Positions 1 through 5,794 of a DNA stretch of 18,944 nt are shown in pieces (the first letter of the stretch is position 1; every line of letters starts with the position of its first letter). Below the pieces are notes generated by a model. It made no database searches. It saw nothing but the letters and a program-made list of their open reading frames with translations, and was not told the DNA's origin. Made by a program: the position numbers and the translations under genes. The DNA is from Oscillospiraceae bacterium. GTDB lineage: Bacteria > Bacillota > Clostridia > Oscillospirales > Ruminococcaceae. The DNA is taken from positions 1 to 18,944 of the forward strand of contig JAFQND010000078.1 in the NCBI GenBank assembly GCA_017396055.1, written 5' to 3'.

Positions 1-1
1 G

Positions 2-451
2 CCCAGACTGCTGGATATCTTTGACAAAGCCCGCAGCTTTATGCGCGCCAACGGCAATATGGACCAGTGGACAGGCGGATATCCTTCTGCCGAAGTACTG
101 ACCGAAGACATTGGTTCCGGTCACAGTTATGTCTGTGAAGATGAGGGCGAAGTCATCGGTACCTTCTTCTTTGCTCCCGGTCCCGACCCCACTTATGCCG
201 TGATCTATGACGGCGAATGGGCAAGCGATGAGCCCTACCACGTCATCCACCGCATCGCCTCCGACGGCAAGCGCAAAGGGATCGCCTCTTTCTGTATGCA
301 GTGGTGCGCCGAACAGGACAGCCATCTGCGGATCGACACCCACCGCGATAATTTTCCCATGCAGAAAGCCGTCGCCAAAAACGGATTTGCCTATCGAGGC
401 ATCATTCATCTGCTGAACGGCGACGAACGCCTGGCTTATGAGAGGGTGTAA
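2..451 (+). CDS. GNAT-family N-acetyltransferase, 5' end outside window
   Basis: The reading frame is open from base 2, so the gene begins before the window; 149 residues are visible. An internal ATG at 41 exists, but the residues before it (LLDIFDKARSFM) read as the usual first helix of this GNAT group, so 41 is not the start. The acetyl-CoA loop appears as DGKRKGIAS, followed by a helix with MQWC, then the C-terminal strand pair with NGFAYRG. GNAT enzymes transfer an acetyl group from acetyl-CoA to an amine; the substrate cannot be told from sequence. No signal peptide is visible in the part present, so it is probably cytoplasmic. The next gene starts 3 nt after its stop, so the two are probably co-transcribed. 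Family call is firm, specific function unknown. Confidence 0.88.
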   Translation, partial: PRLLDIFDKARSFMRANGNMDQWTGGYPSAEVLTEDIGSGHSYVCEDEGEVIGTFFFAPGPDPTYAVIYDGEWASDEPYHVIHRIASDGKRKGIASFCMQWCAEQDSHLRIDTHRDNFPMQKAVAKNGFAYRGIIHLLNGDERLAYERV

Positions 452-454
452 AAA

Positions 455-1354
455 ATGAACGAGCTGAAAGCGAAATGGCTCCGTCTGATCGGCGAACCGG
501 ACGGCTATGATTTCGAGCCTTCCTTTACCCTGCTGAAAAAATACGATCACCCGGAATTTGACGGTGAACTGTATCTGCAGCAAAACGGCCCCGATACCTT
601 CCAGCGGGTGTTTATGGTCTTCCCGAAAGGCTGTGAAAATCCTGTAGCCGGTGTTGTGGTACCCTTTTATTATCCCGAAGCAATGCTCGGCTTTGACCCC
701 GAGACCGGCGAAGAGCTGCCGGGCTTCAAAAACATCGAAATGCTGCTCCATCTGGTGCGCAGAGGATATGCTGCCGCCACCGCCGATTCCTATCATCTGA
801 CCTATCTGAACTCCGACAAAGACCGGAGCGATTTTTCCCGCTGGCAGGATGCCGCTGAAGCACTCCTTCAGGATCATCCCCGCTGGACCGGTGTGGGAAA
901 ACTTGTTCATGACACAAAACTGCTGACCGATGCCTTTATCGCCGATCCCCGCGTGGACGAAAATCACCTCGGCATCGCCGGACATTCCCTCGGCGGCAAG
1001 ATGGCTTTCTATTCCGGCTGTCTGGATGAGCGGTTCAGAGTCATCCTCGCCAGCGATTTCGGTATCGGCTGGGACCAGACCAACTGGAAAGATCTCTGGT
1101 ACTGGGGCGAAAAGGTGGACAGCCTGAAAGCTGCAGGCATCGATCACGCTTCTCTTCTGGGGGCTGCCGCTCCAAAGCCCATGTTCCTGCTGGCAGGTCT
1201 CTATGACAACGAAGAAAGCGGCGAAATAATGAAAAAAGCACCCGGCTATGAAGGCTGCGAAGAGCGGCTGGTGCTTCTGAATCACGCGGTCGGTCATCGC
1301 CCTCCTCTGGATGCTTTGGAAGAAGGCTATCGTTTCCTGGATAAATGGATCTGA
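455..1354 (+). CDS. Alpha/beta hydrolase (dienelactone hydrolase / acetyl-xylan-esterase-like)
   Basis: A 299-residue protein with the nucleophile elbow GHSLGG (Ser178) near residue 176. The probable triad is completed by Asp251 in GLYDNEESG and His281 in NHAVGHRPP, in the order expected for this fold. The segment DPRVDENHLGIAG just before the elbow is typical of large dienelactone-hydrolase/acetyl-xylan-esterase relatives. There is no signal peptide, so it probably acts in the cytoplasm on an ester or small acyl substrate that cannot be specified. The ATG at 455 is preceded by AGAGGG (441-446) inside the end of the acetyltransferase gene. The two genes are 3 nt apart and share the terminator after 1354. 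Fold and triad are well supported; the substrate is not. Confidence 0.87.
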   Translation: MNELKAKWLRLIGEPDGYDFEPSFTLLKKYDHPEFDGELYLQQNGPDTFQRVFMVFPKGCENPVAGVVVPFYYPEAMLGFDPETGEELPGFKNIEMLLHLVRRGYAAATADSYHLTYLNSDKDRSDFSRWQDAAEALLQDHPRWTGVGKLVHDTKLLTDAFIADPRVDENHLGIAGHSLGGKMAFYSGCLDERFRVILASDFGIGWDQTNWKDLWYWGEKVDSLKAAGIDHASLLGAAAPKPMFLLAGLYDNEESGEIMKKAPGYEGCEERLVLLNHAVGHRPPLDALEEGYRFLDKWI

Positions 1355-1384
1355 AAAAAGCTCCCTGCGGGGAGCTTTTTCTTT
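1355..1384 (+). terminator. Rho-independent terminator after the hydrolase gene
   Basis: GCTCCC (1360-1365) pairs with GGGAGC (1370-1375) around the loop TGCG, and the A-run 1355-1359 pairs with the T-run 1376-1380. More T-rich sequence follows. It begins directly after the hydrolase stop codon and separates that transcript from nanE. Confidence 0.9.
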
Positions 1385-1413
1385 TCTTCGATATTCCATA
1401 TTCCATCAATTTG

Positions 1414-1422
1414 TGTTATACT
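1414..1422 (+). promoter_or_regulatory. Candidate extended -10 promoter for nanE-nanK
   Basis: TGT followed by TATACT (1417-1422) makes an extended -10 element about 45 nt before the nanE start. No good -35 is visible at 16-18 nt spacing. A direct repeat of ATATTCC (1391-1397 and 1398-1404) lies where a -35 or activator site would sit. The position after a terminator and before an operon supports it; the missing -35 lowers confidence. Confidence 0.5.
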
Positions 1423-1466
1423 TTTCTTACAGATACCGAAATCCAACCAGAAAGGTCGTCGAGAAT

Positions 1467-2153
1467 ATGACTAATCAGGAAATCCTCGCTAAAATCAAAG
1501 GCGGTCTCATCGTCTCCTGTCAGGCACTGGCCAGTGAGCCCCTGCACAGCTCTTACATCATGAGCCGGATGGCTTTTGCCGCCAAAGAGGGCGGCGCATG
1601 CGGCATTCGTGCCAACTCCCCCGAAGATATCGTCGAGATCAGAAAAACCGTTGATCTGCCCGTCATCGGTCTGCACAAGGTCGACTATGACGACTCTGAG
1701 ATCTATATCACCCCTACCATGAAAGAGATCGACGCACTGGTCGCCACCGGCGTTGAGATCATCGCTCTGGATGCCACCAAGCGCACCCGTCCCGGCGGCC
1801 TTACTCTGACCGAATTCTTCACCGAAGTCAGAGCAAAATACCCCGATCAGCTGTTCATGGCCGATACCTCCTGCTTCGAGGAAGGCAAACTGGCCGCAGA
1901 GCTGGGCTTTGACCTGATCGGCACCACCATGTCCGGTTATACTCCCTATACCAAGGGACGTTCCCTGCCCGACTATGAGCTGATGGAACGCTATGTCAAA
2001 GAACTGGATAAGCCCATCATCGCCGAAGGCGGCATCTGGGAGATCTGTCAGCTGAAGACCGCCATGGCTACCGGCGTGTGGGCAGCCGTTGTGGGCACTG
2101 CCATCACCCGTCCCCGTGACATCACCCGCCGCTTCGTGGAGAATATGAGATGA
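1467..2153 (+). CDS. nanE: N-acetylmannosamine-6-phosphate 2-epimerase
   Basis: A 228-residue TIM-barrel enzyme that converts ManNAc-6-phosphate to GlcNAc-6-phosphate in sialic acid and ManNAc catabolism. Family signatures are present along its length: GGLIVSCQALASEPL at residues 12-26, GIRANS near 47, GLHKVDY with Lys71, ALDATKRTRPGG at 100-111, TKGRSLPDY near 162 and IIAEGGI with Glu187. Lys71 and Glu187 match by pattern the catalytic pair known in this family. The frame is open upstream to 1311, but the ATG at 1467 is chosen because NanE homology starts there, AGAAAGG lies at 1449-1455, and upstream in-frame codons run back through the terminator. Its stop overlaps the next start as ATGA, so it is coupled to the ROK kinase. 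No sialate lyase gene is in the window. Confidence 0.94.
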   Translation: MTNQEILAKIKGGLIVSCQALASEPLHSSYIMSRMAFAAKEGGACGIRANSPEDIVEIRKTVDLPVIGLHKVDYDDSEIYITPTMKEIDALVATGVEIIALDATKRTRPGGLTLTEFFTEVRAKYPDQLFMADTSCFEEGKLAAELGFDLIGTTMSGYTPYTKGRSLPDYELMERYVKELDKPIIAEGGIWEICQLKTAMATGVWAAVVGTAITRPRDITRRFVENMR

Positions 2154-3052
2154 GCCTGACCGTTGCTGCGCTGGATATCGGCGGCACCGCCATCAAAGCC
2201 GGCATCATCCGGGGCGGAAAACTCATCCGCCAGGAAGAGATCCCCACTGACGCCAAAAAAGGCGGCGAAGCCGTCATGCGCAAAGCTGAAGAGATTCTCT
2301 CTTCCATGGGCGAGTTTGACCGGATCGGCATCTCTACCGCCGGTCAGGTCGATTCTTTGGGCGGTTTCATGCGGTTTGCCAACGACAATATTCCCGGTTA
2401 TACCGGCATGCAGGTCCGTCAGAGAATGGAAGATAAATTCAGTGTGCCTGTGGCTGTAGAAAACGATGTCAACTCCGCCGCGCTGGGCGAAGCTCATTTC
2501 GGCGCCGGAAAAGGCGAGAAGGATTTTCTCTGTCTGACCTACGGTACCGGTATCGGCGGCGGCATCATCGCAAACGGCCGGCTCTATACCGGCTCCAGTT
2601 TTTCTGCCGGTGAAGTGGGCCATATCGTCACTCATCCGGGCGGGCTTCCCTGTACCTGCGGCGGATGCGGCTGTTATGAATGCTACGGCTCGGTGACCGC
2701 GCTGGTCAGAGAGGCTGTCAAAGTTGATCCCGCCCTTTCAGACGGCAGAGCGATCTTCAAAGAGATCCACCGCCCCGAAGTACAGGCGCTGGTCGACGCC
2801 TGGGCAGACGAGATCGTCTGGGGTCTTGTGACCCTCACTCATACCCTCAATCCTTCCATGATCATTCTCGGCGGCGGCATCATGCAGCAGGAATCCCTTG
2901 TCCGGCTGCTGGAAAAAAAGCTCTATGACCGGATCATGCCCAGCTATCGTCATGTGAAGCTGAAGGCAGCAGAACTCGGCAACACTGCCGGTCTTTTCGG
3001 TGCGGCTGCGCTTGCACTTGAGAAGGATCATCTGGGTCCCATCGAAGCGTAA
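2150..3052 (+). CDS. nanK: ROK-family sugar kinase, probably N-acetylmannosamine kinase
   Basis: A 300-residue ROK kinase. The N-terminal phosphate loop reads DIGGTAIK (from Asp9). The catalytic aspartate is Asp106 in ENDVNSA. The second phosphate motif is GTGIGGG at 132-138. GEVGH (154-158) precedes the zinc motif CTCGGCGCYE at 168-177, which fits CxCGxxGCxE exactly. The enzyme would phosphorylate a hexose or N-acetylhexosamine with ATP in the cytoplasm. The 4-nt ATGA overlap with nanE makes ManNAc the most likely substrate, because NanK supplies the NanE substrate. ROK sequences alone do not fix specificity, so glucokinase remains an alternative. The operon ends at the terminator starting at 3092. 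Confidence 0.88.
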   Translation: MSLTVAALDIGGTAIKAGIIRGGKLIRQEEIPTDAKKGGEAVMRKAEEILSSMGEFDRIGISTAGQVDSLGGFMRFANDNIPGYTGMQVRQRMEDKFSVPVAVENDVNSAALGEAHFGAGKGEKDFLCLTYGTGIGGGIIANGRLYTGSSFSAGEVGHIVTHPGGLPCTCGGCGCYECYGSVTALVREAVKVDPALSDGRAIFKEIHRPEVQALVDAWADEIVWGLVTLTHTLNPSMIILGGGIMQQESLVRLLEKKLYDRIMPSYRHVKLKAAELGNTAGLFGAAALALEKDHLGPIEA

Positions 3053-3091
3053 TTTTTATACGATTCGTATATTTCTCCTGATAATAAACAG

Positions 3092-3127
3092 AAAAATCCC
3101 CTTTCCGACAATGGAAAGGGGATTTTT
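3092..3127. terminator. Bidirectional terminator between convergent genes
   Basis: A perfect 15-bp stem (3092-3106 with 3113-3127) encloses the 6-nt loop GACAAT. A-runs and T-runs flank both sides, so it can terminate nanE-nanK on the plus strand and the M28 peptidase on the minus strand. It lies between the two stop codons. Confidence 0.92.
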
Positions 3128-3140
3128 TATACAGGAAAAC

Positions 3141-4400
3141 TTACTTTTTATCCCAGCGATGGAGATAGTTGTCGATGGCTTCAAGCATGTTGTCGGGCAT
3201 GGTTCTGGGTACGGGGAACCAGGTGCTGCCGACGATACGGTCACAGAAGAGCCGGATGAAACCGGTGGTTTTTTCCAGGCTCTCGGCAGAGAGATGCTCC
3301 AGAAGGTCGTTGCGGTCATGACCGGGAGCAGCACCCTGTGCACCAAAGCGGGCAAAGCTGATGGCGGGAACGCCCTTGTCAGCAAAGGGAGTGGAGTCAC
3401 TGGAATAGACGTCCTGTGTGGTGCGGATGGGGAAACCTGCCTCTGCGCCGAGGTAATCGACCATATGCTGCAGCGAAACATCGCCGGTGATGAAAGCACG
3501 GTCGACGCCCAGAACGGGACCTGCCATGTCCACATTGATCAGCAGCTGGATCTTTTCCATCTCATCCTCATGGGCTTTGACGTAATATTTGCTGCCCAGA
3601 AGGCCGCGTTCCTCAGATCCGACCCAGAGGAAGCGCAGGCTGCGGCGGGGAGGATTCTCGATGAAATGGCGCATCATCTCAAGAATGATTGCGGCACCGG
3701 CACCGTTGTCATATACGCCGTTGGAATAAGGGGTAGAGTCATAGTGGGCAACAAAGCAGATCTCCTCTTCTGGCAGATCGGTACCGGGAAGGGTGGCGAT
3801 CACGTTGTGGGAGTTCCGCTCGCTCTCTTCCTGAACAAGAGTCAGACGGACGGTCTTGGGATTTGCTCTGACAAGCTCCATGGCATCCCATGCACGCATA
3901 ACCACGCCGGGGCATTTGCCGTGGCGCCAATGGGGTTCACGCAGTTCTCTCTTATCGATATCGGTACGGGCATTGTCATCGATGACAGTGCCGGACCAGC
4001 TGACAAAACCGACGGCGCCGGCTTTGAGAATACGTTCATACACATCGGGGGCAACACGTCCGTCTACCAGAACGATCTTGCCTTTTACGCCGTACAGATC
4101 GGCCTTGTTGCCCTGCTGGACATAGGCAAACTCAGCGGTGATGCCCTCTTCGGGAGTAGAACCGGAATAACCGTATCCCAGCACTTCGATCTCGCGGTAT
4201 TCGGGCTCGAGCATCTCGAATTTTACTTTTTTGACTTCATAGTGGGTGACAGGGAAGGGTTCCAGCTCAGCTTCTGCGCCAAGGGCACGAACTTCCTCCG
4301 CCAGCATTTCAGCAGCCTTTTTCTCTTCTTCAGAGCCGCTGACACGAACGAATCCGATTTTTTCCAGAAGAGCAAACTCTCTTTTTCCGCAGTTATCCAT
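3141..4400 (-). CDS. M28-family zinc aminopeptidase, cytoplasmic
   Basis: A 419-residue M28 metallopeptidase. Zinc and catalytic residues appear in the family order: His219 and Asp221 (AHYDS), Asp231 (YDNGAG), Glu263-Glu264 (GSEERGLLGS), Asp291 (NVDMAG) and His361 (GHDRND). Residues about 70-190 form an insert before the catalytic core that resembles a PA (protease-associated) domain. No signal peptide or membrane segment is seen, so it probably trims peptides in the cytoplasm. The frame is open to 4475, but that extension overlaps the -35 of the promoter at 4447-4475 and cannot be translated from it. AAAGGAAG (4406-4413, minus strand) lies 5 nt before the ATG at 4400 and only 2 nt before the ATG at 4403, so 4400 is preferred. 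Substrate is unknown. Confidence 0.9.
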   Translation of the reverse strand: MDNCGKREFALLEKIGFVRVSGSEEEKKAAEMLAEEVRALGAEAELEPFPVTHYEVKKVKFEMLEPEYREIEVLGYGYSGSTPEEGITAEFAYVQQGNKADLYGVKGKIVLVDGRVAPDVYERILKAGAVGFVSWSGTVIDDNARTDIDKRELREPHWRHGKCPGVVMRAWDAMELVRANPKTVRLTLVQEESERNSHNVIATLPGTDLPEEEICFVAHYDSTPYSNGVYDNGAGAAIILEMMRHFIENPPRRSLRFLWVGSEERGLLGSKYYVKAHEDEMEKIQLLINVDMAGPVLGVDRAFITGDVSLQHMVDYLGAEAGFPIRTTQDVYSSDSTPFADKGVPAISFARFGAQGAAPGHDRNDLLEHLSAESLEKTTGFIRLFCDRIVGSTWFPVPRTMPDNMLEAIDNYLHRWDKK

Positions 4401-4446
4401 CATAACTTCCTTTCCCGGGCGTGTGCCCGACTTGCTGTCATTTGTG

Positions 4447-4475
4447 ATTGTAGCACATTTTTCCGGTGTTCGCAA
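4447..4475 (-). promoter_or_regulatory. Promoter of the M28 peptidase gene
   Basis: On the minus strand TTGCGA (4475-4470), a 17-nt spacer and TACAAT (4452-4447), with TG one base before the -10 (extended -10). The predicted start near 4440 gives a leader of about 40 nt. That leader contains a 5-bp hairpin, CGGGC/GCCCG (4416-4429), directly upstream of the ribosome site. Confidence 0.8.
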
Positions 4476-4608
4476 TCCTAAAGCTGAAATAATCCCTGAA
4501 ATGGCCTGCTGTCGGATGAATAGAAGTTTTTCACATTCAAAAAGCCGCTATGGATCTTTTTTCCAGCATTTTGACCCGATTATTTGGGGATTTGTACTGT
4601 CTCAGCGG

Positions 4609-4638
4609 TTGACGCAGGTACTTTCTTTATGTTAAAAT
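4609..4638 (+). promoter_or_regulatory. Promoter of the CAP-domain cell-wall protein gene
   Basis: TTGACG (4609-4614), an 18-nt spacer and TAAAAT (4633-4638), with an extended -10 TG at 4630-4631. The predicted start near 4645 leaves a leader of about 48 nt. The 292 bases between the peptidase and this gene (4401-4692) hold the two divergent promoters and the inverted repeat at 4636-4663, and no gene that I can see. Confidence 0.75.
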
Positions 4639-4663
4639 GAAAATAACAATAAGCATTTTCATT
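4636..4663. promoter_or_regulatory. Inverted repeat over the transcription start of the CAP-protein gene
   Basis: AATGAAAAT (4636-4644) and ATTTTCATT (4655-4663) are perfect 9-nt inverted arms with a 10-nt spacer. The left arm overlaps the end of the -10 and the centre lies near +5. It could be an operator or a leader hairpin. A 9-nt direct repeat AAAATAACA (4640-4648 and 4671-4679) lies in the same leader. Confidence 0.5.
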
Positions 4664-4692
4664 CTGATATAAAATAACAGAAAGGCTGAGAC

Positions 4693-5604
4693 ATGAAAAA
4701 TCTCCTCAAAAAACTTACTGCTGTCTGCCTTGGTCTGATAATTGCGGTTTCGGCAATGGCTGCACCGGTTTCGGCTGCATGGAGCAAGACCTCCTCCGGT
4801 CAGTGGATCTATACCTCTGCTTCGGGCACCCGTACCACCGGCTGGCTGAGAACGGGCGGCGCATGGTATTACTTCGATAAAAACGGCATCATGCAGACCG
4901 GCTGGCAGAAAGTGGACGGTGCATGGTACTATCTCAACGCAAGCGGCGATATGCGCACCGGCTGGTTCCTTACCGGCGGAAAATGGTATTATTTCAATCC
5001 CAGCGGCAATATGCGTACCGGTTGGTTTTCGTATAATAACCAGTGGTATTACTTTGATGCCGACGGAAAAATGGCCACCGGATGGCGGACCATCGGCGGA
5101 AAACAGTATTATATGACTGAATCGGGCGCGATGACCACCGAGCCGGTCGTTCTGGACGGTATCTCCTATTCCTTTGATGCCAGCGGCGCCTGCACCGGCA
5201 GCACTGTTGTGGCCAACACCATCGACTATCAGGTTCTCCGGCTGGTCAATGAGCTGAGAAAGGATGAGGGTCTTCCGTCACTGCAGCTTTCTGCAAAGCT
5301 TTGTAATGCTGCCGCAAAACGCGCCAGAGAACAGGCACAGATGGAAAAACTCGTCCACAAACGCCCCGACGGCAGACAGTGGTATACCGTTCTGCCCGAA
5401 TACGGCATCTCCAATCTGGGCGGTTCGGCCGAAAATCTCGCCAGCGGTATGGACTCTGCAGAAGCAGTCGTCAAAGCCTGGATGGAATCCCCCTCCCATA
5501 AGGAAGCCATTCTCGGCGACTATCTGTATATGGGCGTTGCTTCTTCCAGCAAAAGCAACACCACTTACTGGGCACAGCTCTTCTCCAGAAGCGAATCTGT
5601 CTGA
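4693..5604 (+). CDS. Secreted cell-wall-binding repeat protein with C-terminal CAP/SCP domain
   Basis: A 303-residue exported protein. Residues 1-28 are a signal peptide (KKLT, hydrophobic core, likely cleavage after PVSA). Residues about 36-168 are cell-wall-binding repeats of the choline-binding type; TGW recurs at 49, 69, 89, 109 and 129, an exact 20-residue period, with WYYF in most units. Residues about 178-298 form a CAP (SCP/PR-1) domain with the usual positions His222, Glu247 in SAENLA and His269 in SPSHKEAIL. The protein should sit on the cell surface, held by the repeats; the bound wall component and the role of the CAP domain are unknown. AAAGG (4681-4685) lies 7 nt before the ATG. 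It is a single-gene transcript with its own promoter and terminator. Confidence 0.92.
   Translation: MKNLLKKLTAVCLGLIIAVSAMAAPVSAAWSKTSSGQWIYTSASGTRTTGWLRTGGAWYYFDKNGIMQTGWQKVDGAWYYLNASGDMRTGWFLTGGKWYYFNPSGNMRTGWFSYNNQWYYFDADGKMATGWRTIGGKQYYMTESGAMTTEPVVLDGISYSFDASGACTGSTVVANTIDYQVLRLVNELRKDEGLPSLQLSAKLCNAAAKRAREQAQMEKLVHKRPDGRQWYTVLPEYGISNLGGSAENLASGMDSAEAVVKAWMESPSHKEAILGDYLYMGVASSSKSNTTYWAQLFSRSESV
4837..5136 (+). repeat. Five tandem 60-bp units encoding cell-wall-binding repeats
   Basis: Each 60-bp unit encodes 20 residues starting TGW and usually ending near WYYF plus a Gly-containing turn. Spacing is exactly 20 codons for five units; partial or degenerate copies flank them on both sides. 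The units are diverged at the base level, so the array is old rather than a fresh expansion. Confidence 0.85.
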
Positions 5605-5616
5605 AAAAATCATCGG

Positions 5617-5648
5617 AACAGCACCCTTTCATGGGGTGCTGTTTTTAT
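5617..5648 (+). terminator. Terminator after the CAP-protein gene
   Basis: AACAGCACCC (5617-5626) pairs with GGGTGCTGTT (5634-5643) around a 7-nt loop, followed by TTT. It lies 12 nt after the stop codon and isolates the next transcript. Confidence 0.9.
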
Positions 5649-5680
5649 TTGCGAAAACCGCAAAAAACGGCATAAAATCC

Positions 5681-5709
5681 TTGCCGTCATGCGAAAAAGC
5701 GACTATAAT
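5681..5709 (+). promoter_or_regulatory. Promoter of the LSm/cold-shock STAND ATPase - HEPN operon
   Basis: TTGCCG (5681-5686), exactly 17 nt, then a perfect TATAAT (5704-5709). The predicted start is near 5716, giving a leader of about 79 nt. It is the only convincing promoter seen between 5605 and 13037, so it probably drives all three genes to the terminator at 14322. Confidence 0.85.
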
Positions 5710-5716
5710 AGGATTA

Positions 5717-5730
5717 GATATGCACATATC
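5717..5730. promoter_or_regulatory. Palindrome at the transcription start, operator candidate
   Basis: GATATG-CA-CATATC is a perfect 6-bp inverted repeat with a 2-nt centre, starting one base after the predicted transcription start. That position is typical of a repressor site, but it could also form the first leader hairpin. No regulator gene adjoins it. A second small inverted repeat, GTACC/GGTAC, lies at 5746-5761. Confidence 0.5.
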
Positions 5731-5778
5731 AGAATACCCGAATCCGTACCGGAAAAGGTACACTCTTTAGTTGCAAGA

Positions 5779-5794
5779 GAGAAAGGAGTTTCTC
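5779..5794 (+). promoter_or_regulatory. Ribosome-site hairpin with GGAG in the loop, next to the ATG
   Basis: GAGAAA (5779-5784) and TTTCTC (5789-5794) are perfectly complementary and enclose exactly GGAG (5785-5788), the Shine-Dalgarno core. The hairpin ends at the base before the ATG at 5795. This ribosome site fixes the start at 5795 rather than at the in-frame TTG at 5771. Confidence 0.6.

Noticed and set aside
1311..1466. N-terminal extension of nanE by 52 codons
   Set aside because: It would be read through the preceding gene and its terminator, and NanE homology begins at the ATG at 1467.
3058..3070. Small perfect palindrome ATACGA-T-TCGTAT after the ROK kinase gene
   Set aside because: It lies between the stop codon and a much stronger terminator, with no promoter nearby, so no function can be assigned.
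3000..4481. Plus-strand open frame of 493 codons antisense to the M28 peptidase
   Set aside because: It mirrors a gene with all M28 metal ligands, runs through the bidirectional terminator, has no ribosome site, and shows no recognisable family.
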